Translations under genes and position numbers: made by a program | DNA from: Rhizobium bangladeshense | GTDB lineage: Bacteria; Pseudomonadota; Alphaproteobacteria; Rhizobiales; Rhizobiaceae | Length of the DNA stretch: 64,000 nucleotides | Direction: 5' to 3' | NCBI RefSeq assembly: GCF_017357245.1 | Contig: NZ_CP071612.1 | Span: 189,001 to 253,000 of the forward strand | Shown here: piece by piece, positions 1 through 9,541 of the stretch | How positions within the stretch are numbered: the first letter of the stretch is position 1 | Layout: the number at the start of each line of letters is the position of its first letter | Notes under the pieces: model-generated | What the model saw: the letters and a program-made list of their open reading frames with translations, nothing else | What the model was told of the DNA's origin: nothing | The model's database searches: none

Positions 1-354
1 GACTACGATATGATCTGGAATGTCTGGGCGCAGTCGATGAACCCCGGCAACGAGCAGGCCGACTATTGGGGATCCGGCTCGGTGAACCAGCAAGGCTCCC
101 AGAATTATGCCGGCATCGCCAATCCGGCAATCGACGAACTCATCCGCATGATCATCTTCGCGCCGAACCGCGATGAACAGGTCGCGGCGATCAAGGCGAT
201 GGACAGGGTCCTGCTTGCAAACCACTACGTCATCCCGCTGTTCTACCGCGGTACCCAGAACATCGTCTATTGGAACACGATCACTCATCCCGCCGAATAC
301 CCGGCCTATAGCCTCGGCTTCCCCGATGTCTGGTGGTCGGCTTCGGCAAAATGA
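1..354 (+). CDS. yejA: Peptide ABC transporter substrate-binding protein, C-terminal part (YejA-like)
   Basis: Open from the first base of the window with no start, ending in TGA at 352-354, so only the last 117 residues are present. The visible part has the C-terminal style of family 5 solute-binding proteins: an N-P-A-I-D-E-L stretch and a final segment rich in aromatic residues ending near DVWWSASAK. It lies 150 bases upstream of yejB, yejE and yejF on the same strand, which is the standard order of the yejABEF peptide importer. The protein would bind peptides in the periplasm and deliver them to the YejB/YejE channel. In Sinorhizobium this transporter is known to affect tolerance of plant NCR peptides; the same role here is inference. 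The missing N-terminus means the signal peptide cannot be checked. Confidence 0.85.
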   Translation, partial: DYDMIWNVWAQSMNPGNEQADYWGSGSVNQQGSQNYAGIANPAIDELIRMIIFAPNRDEQVAAIKAMDRVLLANHYVIPLFYRGTQNIVYWNTITHPAEYPAYSLGFPDVWWSASAK

Positions 355-504
355 GCGGGCTTGCAATGCTGGGGCTCTGGGCTCCAAATGGCACGAGCGA
401 ATCACGACAAGCCGGCAGGGCCGGCAAGGGAAGGCTGGCGGATTGAGCGGCATTAGACTGGACGGCAGGCAGACAAGAAGAAGATTTCCGGAGGCTGAAG
501 GCTG

Positions 505-1593
505 ATGGGAGCCTATGTCATTCGCCGCCTGCTTTTGATGATCCCGACCATTATCGGCATCATGGCGATCTCCTTCATCGTTGTTCAATTCGCCCCCGGC
601 GGTCCGGTCGAGCAGGTGATCGCTCAATTGACCGGCCAGGCCGATGGCGCCGATCAGCGCCTCTCCGGGGGCGGCGACCTGATGGGCGACGGAGGAGGGG
701 ACGAAGGCTCGAGATATCGTGGTGCCCAGGGGCTCGATCCGGAACTGATCGCCAAGCTCGAGAAACAGTTCGGCTTCGACAAGCCGCCGCTGACGCGTTT
801 TGGCGAGATGATGTGGAATTACATCCGCTTCGATTTCGGCGAGAGCTTCTTCCGTAACACCTCCGTGCTCGATCTCATCAAGGAGAAGCTGCCGGTGTCG
901 ATCTCGCTCGGCGTCTGGATCCTGATTTTCTCCTATGCGATCTCCATCCCGCTCGGCATCCGCAAAGCGGTGAAAGATGGGTCGACCTTCGATGTCTGGA
1001 CCTCGGGCGTCATCGTCGTCGGTTATGCCGTGCCGAGCTTTCTTTTCGGCATTCTGCTGATCGTGCTTTTCGCCGGTGGCTCCTTCTACGACTGGTTTCC
1101 GCTGCGGGGCCTGGTTTCGGACAATTTCGACCAGCTCGCCTGGTGGCAGAAGCCGCTCGATTATTTCTGGCACCTCACCCTGCCACTGATCTCGCTTTCG
1201 CTTGCCGCTTTCGCGACGACGACGCTCTTGACTAAGAATTCCTTCATCGAGGAGATCAAGAAGCAATATGTCGTGACCGCCCGCGCCAAGGGCCTGAATG
1301 AGCGGCAGGTGCTTTACGGCCACGTTTTCCGCAATGCCATGCTGATCATCATTGCCGGTTTTCCCGGCGCCTTCATCTCGGCCTTCTTCACCGGGTCGCT
1401 GCTGATCGAAAATATCTTCTCGCTCGATGGCCTCGGCCGCCTGGGCTATCTCTCAGTCGTCAACCGGGATTATCCGATCGTTTTCGCGACACTCTATATC
1501 TTCTCGCTGCTCGGTCTGTTCGTCAGCTTGATTTCCGACCTGATCTATACCTGGATCGATCCGCGCATCGATTTCGAGCGGAGGGATGTCTGA
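505..1593 (+). CDS. yejB: Peptide ABC transporter permease YejB
   Basis: A 362-residue inner-membrane permease of the oligopeptide/dipeptide class. It begins with a membrane segment at about residues 9-30, followed by a long periplasmic loop containing a Gly/Asp-rich stretch (about 52-75) that is usual in YejB and absent from DppB. Further membrane segments lie towards the C-terminus, and the permease EAA-type loop is around '[11 protein letters not shown]' (about 258-268). GGAGG lies about 10 bases upstream of the ATG. The stop overlaps the yejE start in TGATG, which indicates translational coupling. With YejE it forms the translocation channel powered by YejF. Confidence 0.93.
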   Translation: MGAYVIRRLLLMIPTIIGIMAISFIVVQFAPGGPVEQVIAQLTGQADGADQRLSGGGDLMGDGGGDEGSRYRGAQGLDPELIAKLEKQFGFDKPPLTRFGEMMWNYIRFDFGESFFRNTSVLDLIKEKLPVSISLGVWILIFSYAISIPLGIRKAVKDGSTFDVWTSGVIVVGYAVPSFLFGILLIVLFAGGSFYDWFPLRGLVSDNFDQLAWWQKPLDYFWHLTLPLISLSLAAFATTTLLTKNSFIEEIKKQYVVTARAKGLNERQVLYGHVFRNAMLIIIAGFPGAFISAFFTGSLLIENIFSLDGLGRLGYLSVVNRDYPIVFATLYIFSLLGLFVSLISDLIYTWIDPRIDFERRDV

Positions 1594-2741
1594 TGGACAC
1601 CGCCGCAAATCCCGTCACTGCAACTCCCGTCAAGCCGCCGCGCAAGGGGCTGCTGTCGCCGACCAACATCCGTCGCTGGAAGAATTTCCGGGCGAACGGC
1701 CGCGGCTACTGGTCGCTGTGGCTTTTCCTGCTGCTGTTCGTGCTAAGCCTGTTTGCCGAATTCCTCGCCAACGACCGGCCGATCGTCGCCTCCTACAAGG
1801 GCGAGATCCTGTTTCCCGTACTGATCGATTATCCCGAGGAGAAGTTCGGCGGCTTTCTAGCCGAAACCGACTACCGTTCCTCGGTGATATCGGACGAGAT
1901 CAATGCCAATGGCTGGATGATCTGGCCGCCGATCCGTTATTCCTACCGCTCGGTTAATTCGAACATCCCGCATTCGGCGCCGACCGCCCCCTTCTGGCTG
2001 ATGACGAAGGAGGAGCGTTGCTCCGGTTATCCCCAAGGGGCGAATGATCCCGCCTGCACGCTGGGCAATCTCAACTGGCTCGGCACCGACGACCAGGCCC
2101 GCGACGTGCTGGCGCGCGTCATCTACGGCTTCCGCATATCGGTGCTCTTCGGCCTGGCGCTCACCATCTGCTCGGCCGTCATCGGCGTCACCGCAGGCGC
2201 CGTGCAGGGCTATTTCGGCGGCTGGACCGACCTCTTGCTGCAGCGCTTGATCGAAATCTGGTCGTCGATGCCGGTGCTTTACATCTTGCTGATCATCGCT
2301 GCGATCCTGCCGCCCGGCTTTTTCGTGCTGCTCGGCATCATGCTGCTCTTTTCCTGGGTGGGCTTCGTCGGCGTCGTGCGCGCCGAATTCCTGCGCGCCC
2401 GCAATTTCGAATATGTCCGCGCTGCCCGCGCGCTCGGCGTCAACAACCGCACCATCATGTGGCGCCATCTGCTGCCGAACGCCATGGTGGCGACGCTCAC
2501 CTTCCTGCCCTTCATTCTCTCCGGCTCGATTACGACGTTGACCTCGCTCGATTTCCTCGGCTTCGGCATGCCGCCCGGCTCACCTTCGCTCGGCGAGATG
2601 ATCGCCCAGGGCAAGACCAATCTCCAGGCGCCCTGGCTGGGCCTGACGGCTTTCTTCACCATGTCGATCATGCTTTCCCTTTTGATCTTCATCGGCGAAG
2701 CCGTGCGCGACGCCTTCGATCCGAGGAAGACGTTTCAATGA
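1593..2741 (+). CDS. yejE: Peptide ABC transporter permease YejE
   Basis: A 382-residue partner permease, longer than DppC because of the extended periplasmic loop between the first two membrane segments, as is typical of YejE. The N-terminal cytoplasmic tail is followed by a membrane segment at about 42-60; a 'GTDDQARDVLARVIYGFR' region precedes the second membrane segment, as in all DppC/OppC-type permeases. The EAA-type loop is 'AARALGVNNRTIMWRHLLPNA'-like near residue 275. The start is coupled to yejB by a one-base overlap, and the end overlaps the yejF start by four bases (ATGA). Confidence 0.93.
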   Translation: MDTAANPVTATPVKPPRKGLLSPTNIRRWKNFRANGRGYWSLWLFLLLFVLSLFAEFLANDRPIVASYKGEILFPVLIDYPEEKFGGFLAETDYRSSVISDEINANGWMIWPPIRYSYRSVNSNIPHSAPTAPFWLMTKEERCSGYPQGANDPACTLGNLNWLGTDDQARDVLARVIYGFRISVLFGLALTICSAVIGVTAGAVQGYFGGWTDLLLQRLIEIWSSMPVLYILLIIAAILPPGFFVLLGIMLLFSWVGFVGVVRAEFLRARNFEYVRAARALGVNNRTIMWRHLLPNAMVATLTFLPFILSGSITTLTSLDFLGFGMPPGSPSLGEMIAQGKTNLQAPWLGLTAFFTMSIMLSLLIFIGEAVRDAFDPRKTFQ

Positions 2742-4375
2742 GTGACATGACAGAACCGCTCCTCTCCGTCCGCGATCTCTCGGTTGCCTTCCATCAGGGT
2801 GGCGAGACCTCGCTCGCCGTCGATCGCATCTCCTTCGATATCGCCAAGGGCGAGGTCGTGGCGCTCGTCGGCGAATCCGGCTCCGGCAAGTCGGTCTCGG
2901 CCAATTCGATCCTGCGGCTTCTGCCTTATCCGTCGGCAAGCCATCCCTCCGGCGAAATCCTGTTCAAGGGGCAGGACTTGTTGAAGGCGCCGGAGAGGGC
3001 GTTGCGCGAGGTGCGCGGCAACGACATCACCATGATCTTTCAGGAGCCGATGACCTCGCTCAATCCGCTTCATACGATCGAGAAGCAGATCGCCGAGATC
3101 CTCGCCTTGCACCAGGGGCTCACCGGCCAGGCGGCGCGCGAGCGCGTGCTGGAACTGTTGAACCAGGTCGGCATCCGCGAGCCTGAGAAGCGGTTGAAGG
3201 CCTATCCGCACGAACTCTCCGGCGGTCAGCGCCAGCGCGTCATGATCGCCATGGCGCTTGCCAACCGGCCGGAACTGCTGATCGCAGACGAGCCGACTAC
3301 CGCGCTCGACGTCACCGTGCAGGCGCAGATCCTTGAGCTTCTCCGGCAATTGAAGGCGGCGCACGGCATGTCGCTGCTGTTCATCACCCATGATCTCGGC
3401 ATCGTGCGCAAATTCGCCGATCGCGTCTGCGTCATGACCAAAGGCCGGATCGTCGAAACCGGGACGGTCGCCGAGGTTTTCGCCAATCCGAGGCACGAAT
3501 ATACCCGTCACCTCCTTGCCTCCGAACCGCGCGGCGAGCCGCCGGTTGGCGATCCGTCGAAACCGGTGGTGATGGAAGGCTCCGATATCCGCGTCTGGTT
3601 CCCGATCAAGGCGGGGCTGATGCGCCGCGTCGTCGATCACGTCAAGGCGGTCGATGGCATCGATCTTTCGCTGCGGGCCGGGCAGACGCTAGGCGTCGTC
3701 GGCGAATCCGGTTCCGGCAAGACAACGCTCGGCCTGGCGCTCACCCGTCTCATCTCTTCGCAAGGACGGATCGCCTTTGTCGGCAGGGATATAGCCGGTT
3801 ACTCTTTCAACGAGATGCGGCCATTGCGCAACCAGCTGCAGATCGTCTTCCAGGATCCGTACGGTTCGCTCAGCCCCCGCATGTCGGTTGGCGATATCAT
3901 CGCCGAGGGGCTGAAGGTGCATGAGCGCGCCTTGAGCGCCGAGGAGCGCGACCAGCGTGTCTGCTGGGCGCTGGAGGAGGTGGGCCTCGATCCGCTGACC
4001 CGCTGGCGTTATCCGCATGAATTCTCCGGCGGCCAGCGCCAGCGCATCGCGATTGCCCGCGCCATGGTGCTGAAGCCGCGTTTCGTCATGCTCGACGAGC
4101 CGACATCCGCGCTCGATATGAGCGTGCAGGCCCAGGTGGTCGATCTCCTGCGCGATCTGCAGAAGAAGCACGATCTCGCCTATCTCTTTATCAGCCACGA
4201 TTTGAAGGTGGTGAAGGCGCTTGCCAATGACGTCATCGTCATGCGTTTTGGGAAGGTGGTAGAGCAGGGACCGTCATCGGAAATCTTCCGTGCGCCGAAG
4301 GACGATTACACCAAAGCACTCATGGCGGCGGCTTTCAACATCGAGGCGGTGCCGACGCCCGCCGTGCAGCAGTAA
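2738..4375 (+). CDS. yejF: Peptide ABC transporter ATP-binding protein YejF (two nucleotide-binding domains)
   Basis: A 545-residue protein with two complete ABC cassettes in tandem. The first has Walker A GESGSGKS at residues 45-52, signature LSGGQRQR and Walker B 'LLIADEP'. The second has Walker A GESGSGKT near 321-328, signature FSGGQRQR and '[12 protein letters not shown]'. The frame is open further upstream, but the ATG at 2738 overlaps the yejE stop (ATGA) and gives the expected N-terminus, so it was chosen. It energises the YejB/YejE channel from the cytoplasm. A fused double ATPase is normal for YejF, whereas Dpp/Opp systems use two separate proteins. Confidence 0.94.
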   Translation: MSDMTEPLLSVRDLSVAFHQGGETSLAVDRISFDIAKGEVVALVGESGSGKSVSANSILRLLPYPSASHPSGEILFKGQDLLKAPERALREVRGNDITMIFQEPMTSLNPLHTIEKQIAEILALHQGLTGQAARERVLELLNQVGIREPEKRLKAYPHELSGGQRQRVMIAMALANRPELLIADEPTTALDVTVQAQILELLRQLKAAHGMSLLFITHDLGIVRKFADRVCVMTKGRIVETGTVAEVFANPRHEYTRHLLASEPRGEPPVGDPSKPVVMEGSDIRVWFPIKAGLMRRVVDHVKAVDGIDLSLRAGQTLGVVGESGSGKTTLGLALTRLISSQGRIAFVGRDIAGYSFNEMRPLRNQLQIVFQDPYGSLSPRMSVGDIIAEGLKVHERALSAEERDQRVCWALEEVGLDPLTRWRYPHEFSGGQRQRIAIARAMVLKPRFVMLDEPTSALDMSVQAQVVDLLRDLQKKHDLAYLFISHDLKVVKALANDVIVMRFGKVVEQGPSSEIFRAPKDDYTKALMAAAFNIEAVPTPAVQQ

Positions 4376-4383
4376 AGAAAATC

Positions 4384-5340
4384 ATGTCCGCACCTTCTCC
4401 CGTTCTCGTCGATCTCAAATTCAACCCCGAAGGTATTGCCCATGCGCTGAAGACGGCTTTTCCCGATCGCGGAAGCATCAATCTCGCCGATCCGGCCGAT
4501 GCCGCGCGTGATCTCCGTGCTGTCGAATATGCTCTTCTCTGGAAGCCTGATGGCGACCTTTTCAGCCGGGCGCCAAACCTCAAGGTCATCTTCTCGGGCG
4601 GTGCCGGCGTCGATCACATCATCGGCATGGATGGCCTGCCTGATGTTCCGATAGTTCGCTTCGTCGACCACAGCCTGACGACCCGCATGAGCGAATGGGT
4701 TGTCATGCAGTGCCTGATGCATCTGCGCGCGCAATATGCTCATGACATCAAGCAGAGGCGGCGCGAATGGGCCAAATTGATCGCGCCGGAAGCGGCGGAG
4801 GTGACCGTCGGCGTCATGGGTCTCGGAATTCTCGGCCAGGATGCGGTGGCCAAGCTGAAAGTGTTGGGTTTCGACGTCGTCGGCTGGTCGCGCACCCGCA
4901 AGTCAATCGACGGCGTCGAGACATTCGACGCGGGCGGATTGGACAGATTTCTAGGCAGGACCGACATTCTTGTCGGCCTCTTGCCGCTGACGCCTGAGAC
5001 GACCGGCTTTTATGATAGAGGGCTATTTAAGAAGCTTCGCGGTGGTGCGCTCGGACGGCCGGTCTTCATCAATGCCGGTCGCGGCAAAAGCCAGATCGAG
5101 AGCGACATCGTCTCGGCCATCAGGGAGGGGACGCTCGGCGGCGCTTCTCTCGACGTTTTTGAAGTGGAGCCGCTCGCCGCCGACAGCCCGTTATGGGAGT
5201 TGGAGAACGTCTTTATCACCCCGCATGACGCGGCAGTCTCCGAAGAAAACGCGCTGTTCCGCCATGTCGAGACGCAGATCGCCCGTTTTGAGCGCGGCGA
5301 GACGCTGCAGTTTGTGATCGATCGCGCCGTCGGCTATTAG
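4384..5340 (+). CDS. NAD(P)-dependent 2-hydroxyacid dehydrogenase (GhrA-like glyoxylate/hydroxypyruvate reductase family)
   Basis: A 318-residue D-isomer-specific 2-hydroxyacid dehydrogenase. The catalytic domain is discontinuous around a Rossmann domain with the fingerprint VGVMGLGILG (about residues 142-151). The late 'FINAGRG' and 'LDVFEVEPL' motifs and the 'ITPHDAA' histidine are the usual substrate and acid-base elements. The short variant of about 310-320 residues fits the GhrA group, which reduces glyoxylate and hydroxypyruvate; the substrate here is inferred. It begins eight bases after the yejF stop and may be co-transcribed with the transporter, though no metabolic link to peptide import is evident. 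Confidence 0.85.
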   Translation: MSAPSPVLVDLKFNPEGIAHALKTAFPDRGSINLADPADAARDLRAVEYALLWKPDGDLFSRAPNLKVIFSGGAGVDHIIGMDGLPDVPIVRFVDHSLTTRMSEWVVMQCLMHLRAQYAHDIKQRRREWAKLIAPEAAEVTVGVMGLGILGQDAVAKLKVLGFDVVGWSRTRKSIDGVETFDAGGLDRFLGRTDILVGLLPLTPETTGFYDRGLFKKLRGGALGRPVFINAGRGKSQIESDIVSAIREGTLGGASLDVFEVEPLAADSPLWELENVFITPHDAAVSEENALFRHVETQIARFERGETLQFVIDRAVGY

Positions 5341-5484
5341 CGGCATTCGGACGAAAACGTGCAGCAGTTTGGCTATTCTGAAAGGCCGTGGCATGTTTAA
5401 GCCCGGAACCTTCCAGACGGCCACCCGTTTTCTTTCCGAAGTTCTTCGCGGCCCGGTCGGCCGCCAAGGCAGCGGAAGGAGACG

Positions 5485-5847
5485 ATGATGGCTCATCAGA
5501 CTGAAACGCGCTGGGAAAAATCCGACGGCAAGCTTCATGAGGAGCAGCAGATCCCGCCGGTGAAGGCAAAGCAGGGACGCATGGGTTATCGTATTCTGAC
5601 CGTGCTGCTCGTGGCGCTGATCCTTGCTTTCGTGGTCTGGATCCCGGTGGAGATCTGGGGCAATCGCGAGGCGGACGAGGTGGCGCCGCAGCAGCCCGGC
5701 CAGCAGCTCCAGCAGCAACAATCGGACGCAGCACCCGCGCCGACGCTGCAGAATGGAAATGCGGTTCCAACCGAGACGCCGCAGACGGCGCCCGCCCCCA
5801 ATACCGCGCCTGCTGCACCGGCCCAACCTGCGGCGCCGGCGCAGTAA
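5485..5847 (+). CDS. Small membrane protein with Pro/Ala/Gln-rich tail, function unknown
   Basis: A 120-residue protein not recognised as a characterised family. The first 35 residues are hydrophilic and charged. One membrane segment follows at about residues 36-54 (ILTVLLVALILAFVVW), and then a low-complexity tail of Gln runs and Pro-Ala repeats reaches the end. The layout suggests a single-pass protein with a flexible periplasmic tail. GGAAGGAG lies just upstream of an ATGATG start; the second ATG is equally possible. A strong terminator follows the stop, so this is a separate unit or the last gene of the one before. Confidence 0.7.
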   Translation: MMAHQTETRWEKSDGKLHEEQQIPPVKAKQGRMGYRILTVLLVALILAFVVWIPVEIWGNREADEVAPQQPGQQLQQQQSDAAPAPTLQNGNAVPTETPQTAPAPNTAPAAPAQPAAPAQ

Positions 5848-5869
5848 GTGTTCGACAGATGATCTCCCG

Positions 5870-5906
5870 CATCCCGCCGCCACCTGCGGCGGGATGTTTA
5901 TGTTTT
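5870..5906 (+). terminator. Rho-independent terminator after the small membrane protein gene
   Basis: An 11-base-pair perfect stem (5870-5880 with 5886-5896, arms CATCCCGCCGC / GCGGCGGGATG) with a 5-base loop is followed by a T-rich stretch. It sits 22 bases after the stop at 5847. Confidence 0.85.
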
Positions 5907-5940
5907 GTCTGGACTTTGCCCGCCGATTTTTCGATAAGAA

Positions 5941-5965
5941 GGCGCACGAACCGGTTTCGTGCGCC
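5941..5965. promoter_or_regulatory. 10-bp inverted repeat upstream of pncB
   Basis: GGCGCACGAA (5941-5950) and TTCGTGCGCC (5956-5965) are perfect reverse complements separated by five bases, ending 50 bases before the pncB start. No T run follows, so it is a poor terminator. It could be a repressor operator or a leader hairpin for pncB; the regulator is unknown. Confidence 0.45.
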
Positions 5966-6015
5966 GGCCCGGAACTTGGCAGCGCCTGACCGGAGTGGAC
6001 AGGGGCAGGAATCTC

Positions 6016-7320
6016 ATGGCCAAGACTGATATCGCGAGACGTGTCTATAATCACGCCTGGAAACTCGACCCGATCATCCGCAGCCTGATCGATACCGACT
6101 TCTACAAGCTGCTGATGCTGCAGATGATCTGGAAGCTCTATCCTGACGTCAATGCCTCTTTCACCCTGATCAACCGCACCAAGCGTGTGCGCCTGGCCGA
6201 GGAGATCGACGAAGGCGCGTTGCGCGAACAGCTCGATCATGCGCGCACGCTGAGGCTCTCCAAGAAGGAGATGATCTGGCTGGCGGGTAACAGTTTCTAC
6301 GGCCGCGCACAGATCTTTGAGCCGGAATTTCTTGCCTGGCTCTCCAACTTCCAGCTTCCCGAATACGAGCTGTCGAAGAAGGACGGGCAATATGTCCTGG
6401 ATTTCCATGGACCGTGGAAGGAGACCACGATGTGGGAAATCCCGGCGCTCGCCATCGTCAATGAGCTGCGTTCGCGCTCGGCGATGAAGGCGCTCGGTCC
6501 CTTCACCCTTGATGTGCTCTATGCCCGCGCCAAGGCGAAGATGTGGTCCAAGGTCGAGCGGCTGAGAGAGCTGCCGGGCTTGCGCATCTCCGATTTCGGC
6601 ACCCGCCGGCGCCACAGCTTCCTCTGGCAGCGCTGGTGCGTCGAGGCATTGAAGGAAGGCATCGGTCCGGCCTTTACCGGCACCAGCAACGTATTGCTGG
6701 CGATGGATTCCGATCTTGAGGCCGTCGGCACCAATGCACACGAGCTGCCGATGGTGGCCGCCGCCCTGGCCCAAACCGACGAGCAGCTCCGCAATGCCCC
6801 CTACAAGATCCTGCGGGACTGGAACAAGCTCTATGGCGGCAACCTGCTGATCGTTCTTCCGGATGCCTTCGGCACCGCAGCCTTTCTGCGCGACGCCCCG
6901 GACTGGGTCGCCGACTGGACCGGTTTTCGTCCCGACAGCGCGCCGCCGATCGAAGGTGGTGAAAAGATCATCGACTGGTGGAAGAAGATGGGCCGCGATC
7001 CGCGCCAGAAGCTCTTGATCTTCTCCGACGGCCTCGATGTCGACGCCATTATCGACACCTACCGGCATTTCGAAGGCCGCGTGCGCATGAGCTTCGGCTG
7101 GGGCACCAATCTGACGAACGATTTCGCCGGCTGCGCGCCGACAGAAATCTCCGGCCTCAATCCGATTTCCGTCGTCTGCAAAGTCAGCGACGCTAATGGT
7201 CGCCCCGCGGTGAAACTCTCAGACAACCCGCAGAAGGCGACCGGCGATCCGGCGGAGGTCGAACGCTACCTGAAATTCTTCGGCGCCGAGGACCGGGTCG
7301 ATCAGACGGTCCTGGTATAG
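6016..7320 (+). CDS. pncB: Nicotinate phosphoribosyltransferase
   Basis: A 434-residue PncB. It joins nicotinate and PRPP, with ATP hydrolysis, to give nicotinate mononucleotide in the NAD salvage (Preiss-Handler) pathway. Visible family features are the N-terminal '[13 protein letters not shown]' segment that begins nearly all PncB proteins, the '[12 protein letters not shown]' block around residue 195, and the 'GTSNVLLA' and '[11 protein letters not shown]' phosphoribosyl-binding segments later on. The frame is open to a GTG at 5959, but that codon lies in the inverted repeat. The ATG at 6016, preceded by AGGGGCAGGA, gives the family's normal N-terminus. The 3' end overlaps the convergent small gene by 19 bases. 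Confidence 0.95.
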   Translation: MAKTDIARRVYNHAWKLDPIIRSLIDTDFYKLLMLQMIWKLYPDVNASFTLINRTKRVRLAEEIDEGALREQLDHARTLRLSKKEMIWLAGNSFYGRAQIFEPEFLAWLSNFQLPEYELSKKDGQYVLDFHGPWKETTMWEIPALAIVNELRSRSAMKALGPFTLDVLYARAKAKMWSKVERLRELPGLRISDFGTRRRHSFLWQRWCVEALKEGIGPAFTGTSNVLLAMDSDLEAVGTNAHELPMVAAALAQTDEQLRNAPYKILRDWNKLYGGNLLIVLPDAFGTAAFLRDAPDWVADWTGFRPDSAPPIEGGEKIIDWWKKMGRDPRQKLLIFSDGLDVDAIIDTYRHFEGRVRMSFGWGTNLTNDFAGCAPTEISGLNPISVVCKVSDANGRPAVKLSDNPQKATGDPAEVERYLKFFGAEDRVDQTVLV

Positions 7321-7544
7321 GCACGAGGTGAAGCGCGGCCATCCCGGGGTAGATCGATATGCCCGGCCATCGCATCCTCGATCGACCAGCCGAAACGCCA
7401 GGCGTCGTACATCGAATACCATTCCTGCAGATCGGTGATCGGCAGAACATCCGGCTTCGACATCGGGTTGTCCGCCAGGCTGCGGCCAAGAGCACGGTCG
7501 CGCACGCCGCGCTCCTGCATCTCAAGCAGATTCTCGAACATCAT
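7302..7544 (-). CDS. Conserved small protein of unknown function
   Basis: About 80 residues, acidic and Trp/Tyr-rich in the middle ([18 protein letters not shown]). I do not recognise a characterised family with certainty. The 'NP ... EEW-like ... W--GW' spacing loosely resembles small CrpP/ribosome-modulation-factor-like proteins, which is only a weak impression. A GTG and two ATG codons stand in a row (7547, 7544, 7541) after a GGGAGGG stretch; the first ATG was taken. The last 19 bases overlap the convergent end of pncB. Codon use looks like its neighbours, which supports a real gene. Confidence 0.6.
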   Translation of the reverse strand: MMFENLLEMQERGVRDRALGRSLADNPMSKPDVLPITDLQEWYSMYDAWRFGWSIEDAMAGHIDLPRDGRASPRAYTRTV

Positions 7545-7885
7545 CACCCCGGCCCTCCCGTTCCATGGGTTTATGCAATCATGCTAATGAAGCATTGTCG
7601 AGTCCGGATGTGATCATTCCGGTTTTTCACAGGATTAGCCCCAATTCGCTATTTCATGGCCATTGCGGCAAGGCCCGGGCCATTGCCAAACTGGGAGCGT
7701 GACGGGGAGGCCCGGCTCCTGGCTGGGGTCCGCCACCGAGCCTCCCGGCTGACCGAATCTCTGAAAGCGGCAGCAATGATAAATTGACGCTTTCCGCTTG
7801 GGCCGATCCAATTGTGATGAAGGCGAGAGTTAACCAGAGGTAAATATCCACTGGCCTCGTCTCAATTCGAAGCGATCCCTCGAAT
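7545..7885. other. Gap without convincing gene
   Basis: About 340 bases between two small - strand genes. One reading frame on the - strand (7654-7926) has poor composition for coding and runs into the KTSC gene, so it is not called. A GGGAGGC / GCCTCCC pair (7705-7711, 7740-7746) is the only dyad seen. The region probably holds the promoter of the 7544 gene and the 3' flank of the KTSC gene. Confidence 0.5.
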
Positions 7886-8095
7886 TTAGGCGGCCAGTCT
7901 GCGAAACCGCGTCCGGATCCGGTCAAGATAATAATGCCCGGGAGACGGCGCTGCCGTCATCGCATGGGCTTCCGAAGACGGCACGCCCTCGAACAGACGC
8001 TCCTCGCCGTTCTTGAAGCAAATCCTGAGCCGCCCGTCTTCCTGGCTGAAATATACGGATTTGATGATCTTCGACTTAACCGAAAGTTCTTCCAC
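7886..8095 (-). CDS. KTSC-domain small protein
   Basis: A 69-residue protein that is almost entirely a KTSC domain: the 'SKIIKSVYFS' opening, a hydrophobic strand with 'LRICFKNGEE', 'FEGVPSSEAHAM' and a closing 'SPGHYYLDRIRTRFRR'. The family is common in bacteria and phage-related proteins and its biochemical role is unknown. The frame can be read back to a TTG at 8137. The GTG at 8095 is preferred because AGAGGT lies seven bases before it and the resulting length matches the domain. It lies about 170 bases from the left end of the IS. Confidence 0.65.
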   Translation of the reverse strand: MEELSVKSKIIKSVYFSQEDGRLRICFKNGEERLFEGVPSSEAHAMTAAPSPGHYYLDRIRTRFRRLAA

Positions 8096-8265
8096 CTGTT
8101 TTACCTCTGTTTTTGGTTTGGCAGAACCTAAACCCAAACGTGCAAAGACGCAGTGAAGCAGCGTGGTAAAAAATCCGGAATCTTAGGGCGCCCCGAGCTT
8201 CGGTTGGCACTGGGGTAGGAGATGCGGGAGAGATGCCCGACTTGAGAGATAGGTGACGTTTCGTA

Positions 8266-8283
8266 CCGGAGACATGGGTAACA
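8266..8283 (+). repeat. IS left terminal inverted repeat
   Basis: CCGGAGACATGGGTAACA. Its reverse complement matches the right end at 17 of 18 bases. A further partial likeness exists between the bases just outside it (AGGTGACGTTTCGTACC, 8251-8267) and AGGTACGTTTTGTTACC inside the right end, so the true end may extend outwards. Confidence 0.8.
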
Positions 8284-8310
8284 CTTTTCGCTTTTTGGCG
8301 GGAGGTGTTG

Positions 8311-9498
8311 ATGCCGTGGAAAGAGACTTCGGTGATGGAGGAACGTCTACGATTTGTCGCCCGTCTACTAGAGGGCGAAGGGATGAGCGATGTGTGCCGT
8401 GCATTCGGCATCTCGCGCAAGACCGGCTACAAAATCTTCAATCGCTATAAGGACGACGGCCTGGAGGCGCTGACGGATCGGTCTCGACGGCCGGTGCGTT
8501 ATGCCAACCAGCTACCTGAGCCGGTCGAGGCGATGATTGTCTCGTGCAAGAAGAGCAAGCCGCATTGGGGTGCCAGGAAGATCAGGGAGCTTTTGGTGAA
8601 GCGCCTAGCCGGCGATGTGCGCGTGCCGTCGAAGAGTACGGTGCATGCCGTTCTTGACCGGCACGGGCTGGTCGCCCATGCCCGCAAGCGGCAGCGACAT
8701 CGAGCCGAAGGGACAGCCTTGTCACTGGCATTACTGCCGAACGATCTTTGGTGTGCCGACTTCAAGGGCGAGTTCAAACTTGGCAATGGTCAATACTGTT
8801 ACCCATTGACGGTCACCGACCAGGCGTCACGTTATCTTCTCGCCTGCGAAGCCTTTGAGTCGACGCGAGAACCGGCTGTCTCCTACGCCTTCCGTCGGCT
8901 GTTTGTCGAGCGCGGCTTGCCAGCCGCCATCAGAAGCGACAACGGCTTGCCTTTCGCCAGCCCAAACGGGCTCTACAATCTGTCTAAACTGTCGGTGTGG
9001 TGGCTGAGGCTCGGGATCACGCTGGAGCGCATCAGGCCGGGCCGTCCCCAACAAAACGGCCGGCATGAGCGCATGCACCTGACGCTGAAGAAAGAGGCGA
9101 CCAGACCATCCGGCAAAAACATCCTCCAGCAGCAGGCCCGCTTCGATGCTTTCGTCAGCGAATTCAATCAGGAACGGCCGCACGAGGCGCTCAACATGAA
9201 GGTGCCGGCAGATCTCTACGCCGCGTCGTCACGCCTCTATCAGGGCCTGCCGGAGATCGACTACCCCTTCCATGATCGGGAGGCGCTGGTCACCAATTGC
9301 GGCCGCATCTGCATCTATCGCAAGAAGATCAACATATCGACGGTGCTGGCCGGCCAGAAACTGGGACTCAAGGAAGTCGACGACGGTATTTGGCTCGTCA
9401 GCTTCATGCATTATGATCTGGGATATATCGACCTGGAGCAGAGGACTTTGCAAACCATCGACAACCCGTTCGGCACGAGGTTGTCATCCATGTGTTAG
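8311..9498 (+). CDS. IS481-type transposase / integrase core protein
   Basis: A 395-residue transposase. The N-terminal helix-turn-helix part spans about residues 10-55 ([15 protein letters not shown]), a linker contains 'GARKIRELL' (87-95), and an RNase H-like integrase core follows. The DDE residues are visible: D150 in [11 protein letters not shown]210 in IRSDNGLPF and E253 in [10 protein letters not shown]. It would cut and join the element's ends. ATG 8311 follows GGGAGG by five bases and is preferred over GTG 8305 and TTG 8308. The frame is intact and the ends are well preserved, so the copy may be active or recent. Confidence 0.9.
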   Translation: MPWKETSVMEERLRFVARLLEGEGMSDVCRAFGISRKTGYKIFNRYKDDGLEALTDRSRRPVRYANQLPEPVEAMIVSCKKSKPHWGARKIRELLVKRLAGDVRVPSKSTVHAVLDRHGLVAHARKRQRHRAEGTALSLALLPNDLWCADFKGEFKLGNGQYCYPLTVTDQASRYLLACEAFESTREPAVSYAFRRLFVERGLPAAIRSDNGLPFASPNGLYNLSKLSVWWLRLGITLERIRPGRPQQNGRHERMHLTLKKEATRPSGKNILQQQARFDAFVSEFNQERPHEALNMKVPADLYAASSRLYQGLPEIDYPFHDREALVTNCGRICIYRKKINISTVLAGQKLGLKEVDDGIWLVSFMHYDLGYIDLEQRTLQTIDNPFGTRLSSMC

Positions 9499-9506
9499 GT
9501 ACGTTT

Positions 9507-9524
9507 TGTTACCTATGTCTCCGG
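9507..9524 (-). repeat. IS right terminal inverted repeat
   Basis: TGTTACCTATGTCTCCGG on the + strand, the inverted partner of 8266-8283 with one mismatch. It begins eight bases after the transposase stop. Confidence 0.8.
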
Positions 9525-9541
9525 GCTGGACAAGAAGTGAA

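Larger units (their letters stand above)
8266..9524 (+). mobile_element. IS481-like insertion sequence
   Basis: About 1.26 kb holding a single DDE transposase gene, bounded by 18-base terminal inverted repeats that match at 17 of 18 positions (8266-8283 and 9507-9524). No clear target-site duplication is seen in the flanking bases, so the outer edges are provisional. The right end lies 17 bases from the 3' end of tRNA-Ser, within what should be that tRNA's termination region. Confidence 0.85.

Noticed and set aside
2459..2737. Upstream extension of the yejF frame
   Set aside because: It overlaps most of the yejE end and lacks family sequence; the ATG at 2738 coupled to the yejE stop is better.
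5191..7068. Long - strand open frame of 625 codons opposite pncB
   Set aside because: It lies antisense to well-supported genes, spans two of them and the terminator between, and shows no family pattern; high GC creates such frames.
7654..7926. 90-codon - strand frame beside the KTSC gene
   Set aside because: Overlaps the KTSC gene in another frame, has Pro/Arg/Gly bias and no ribosome site.
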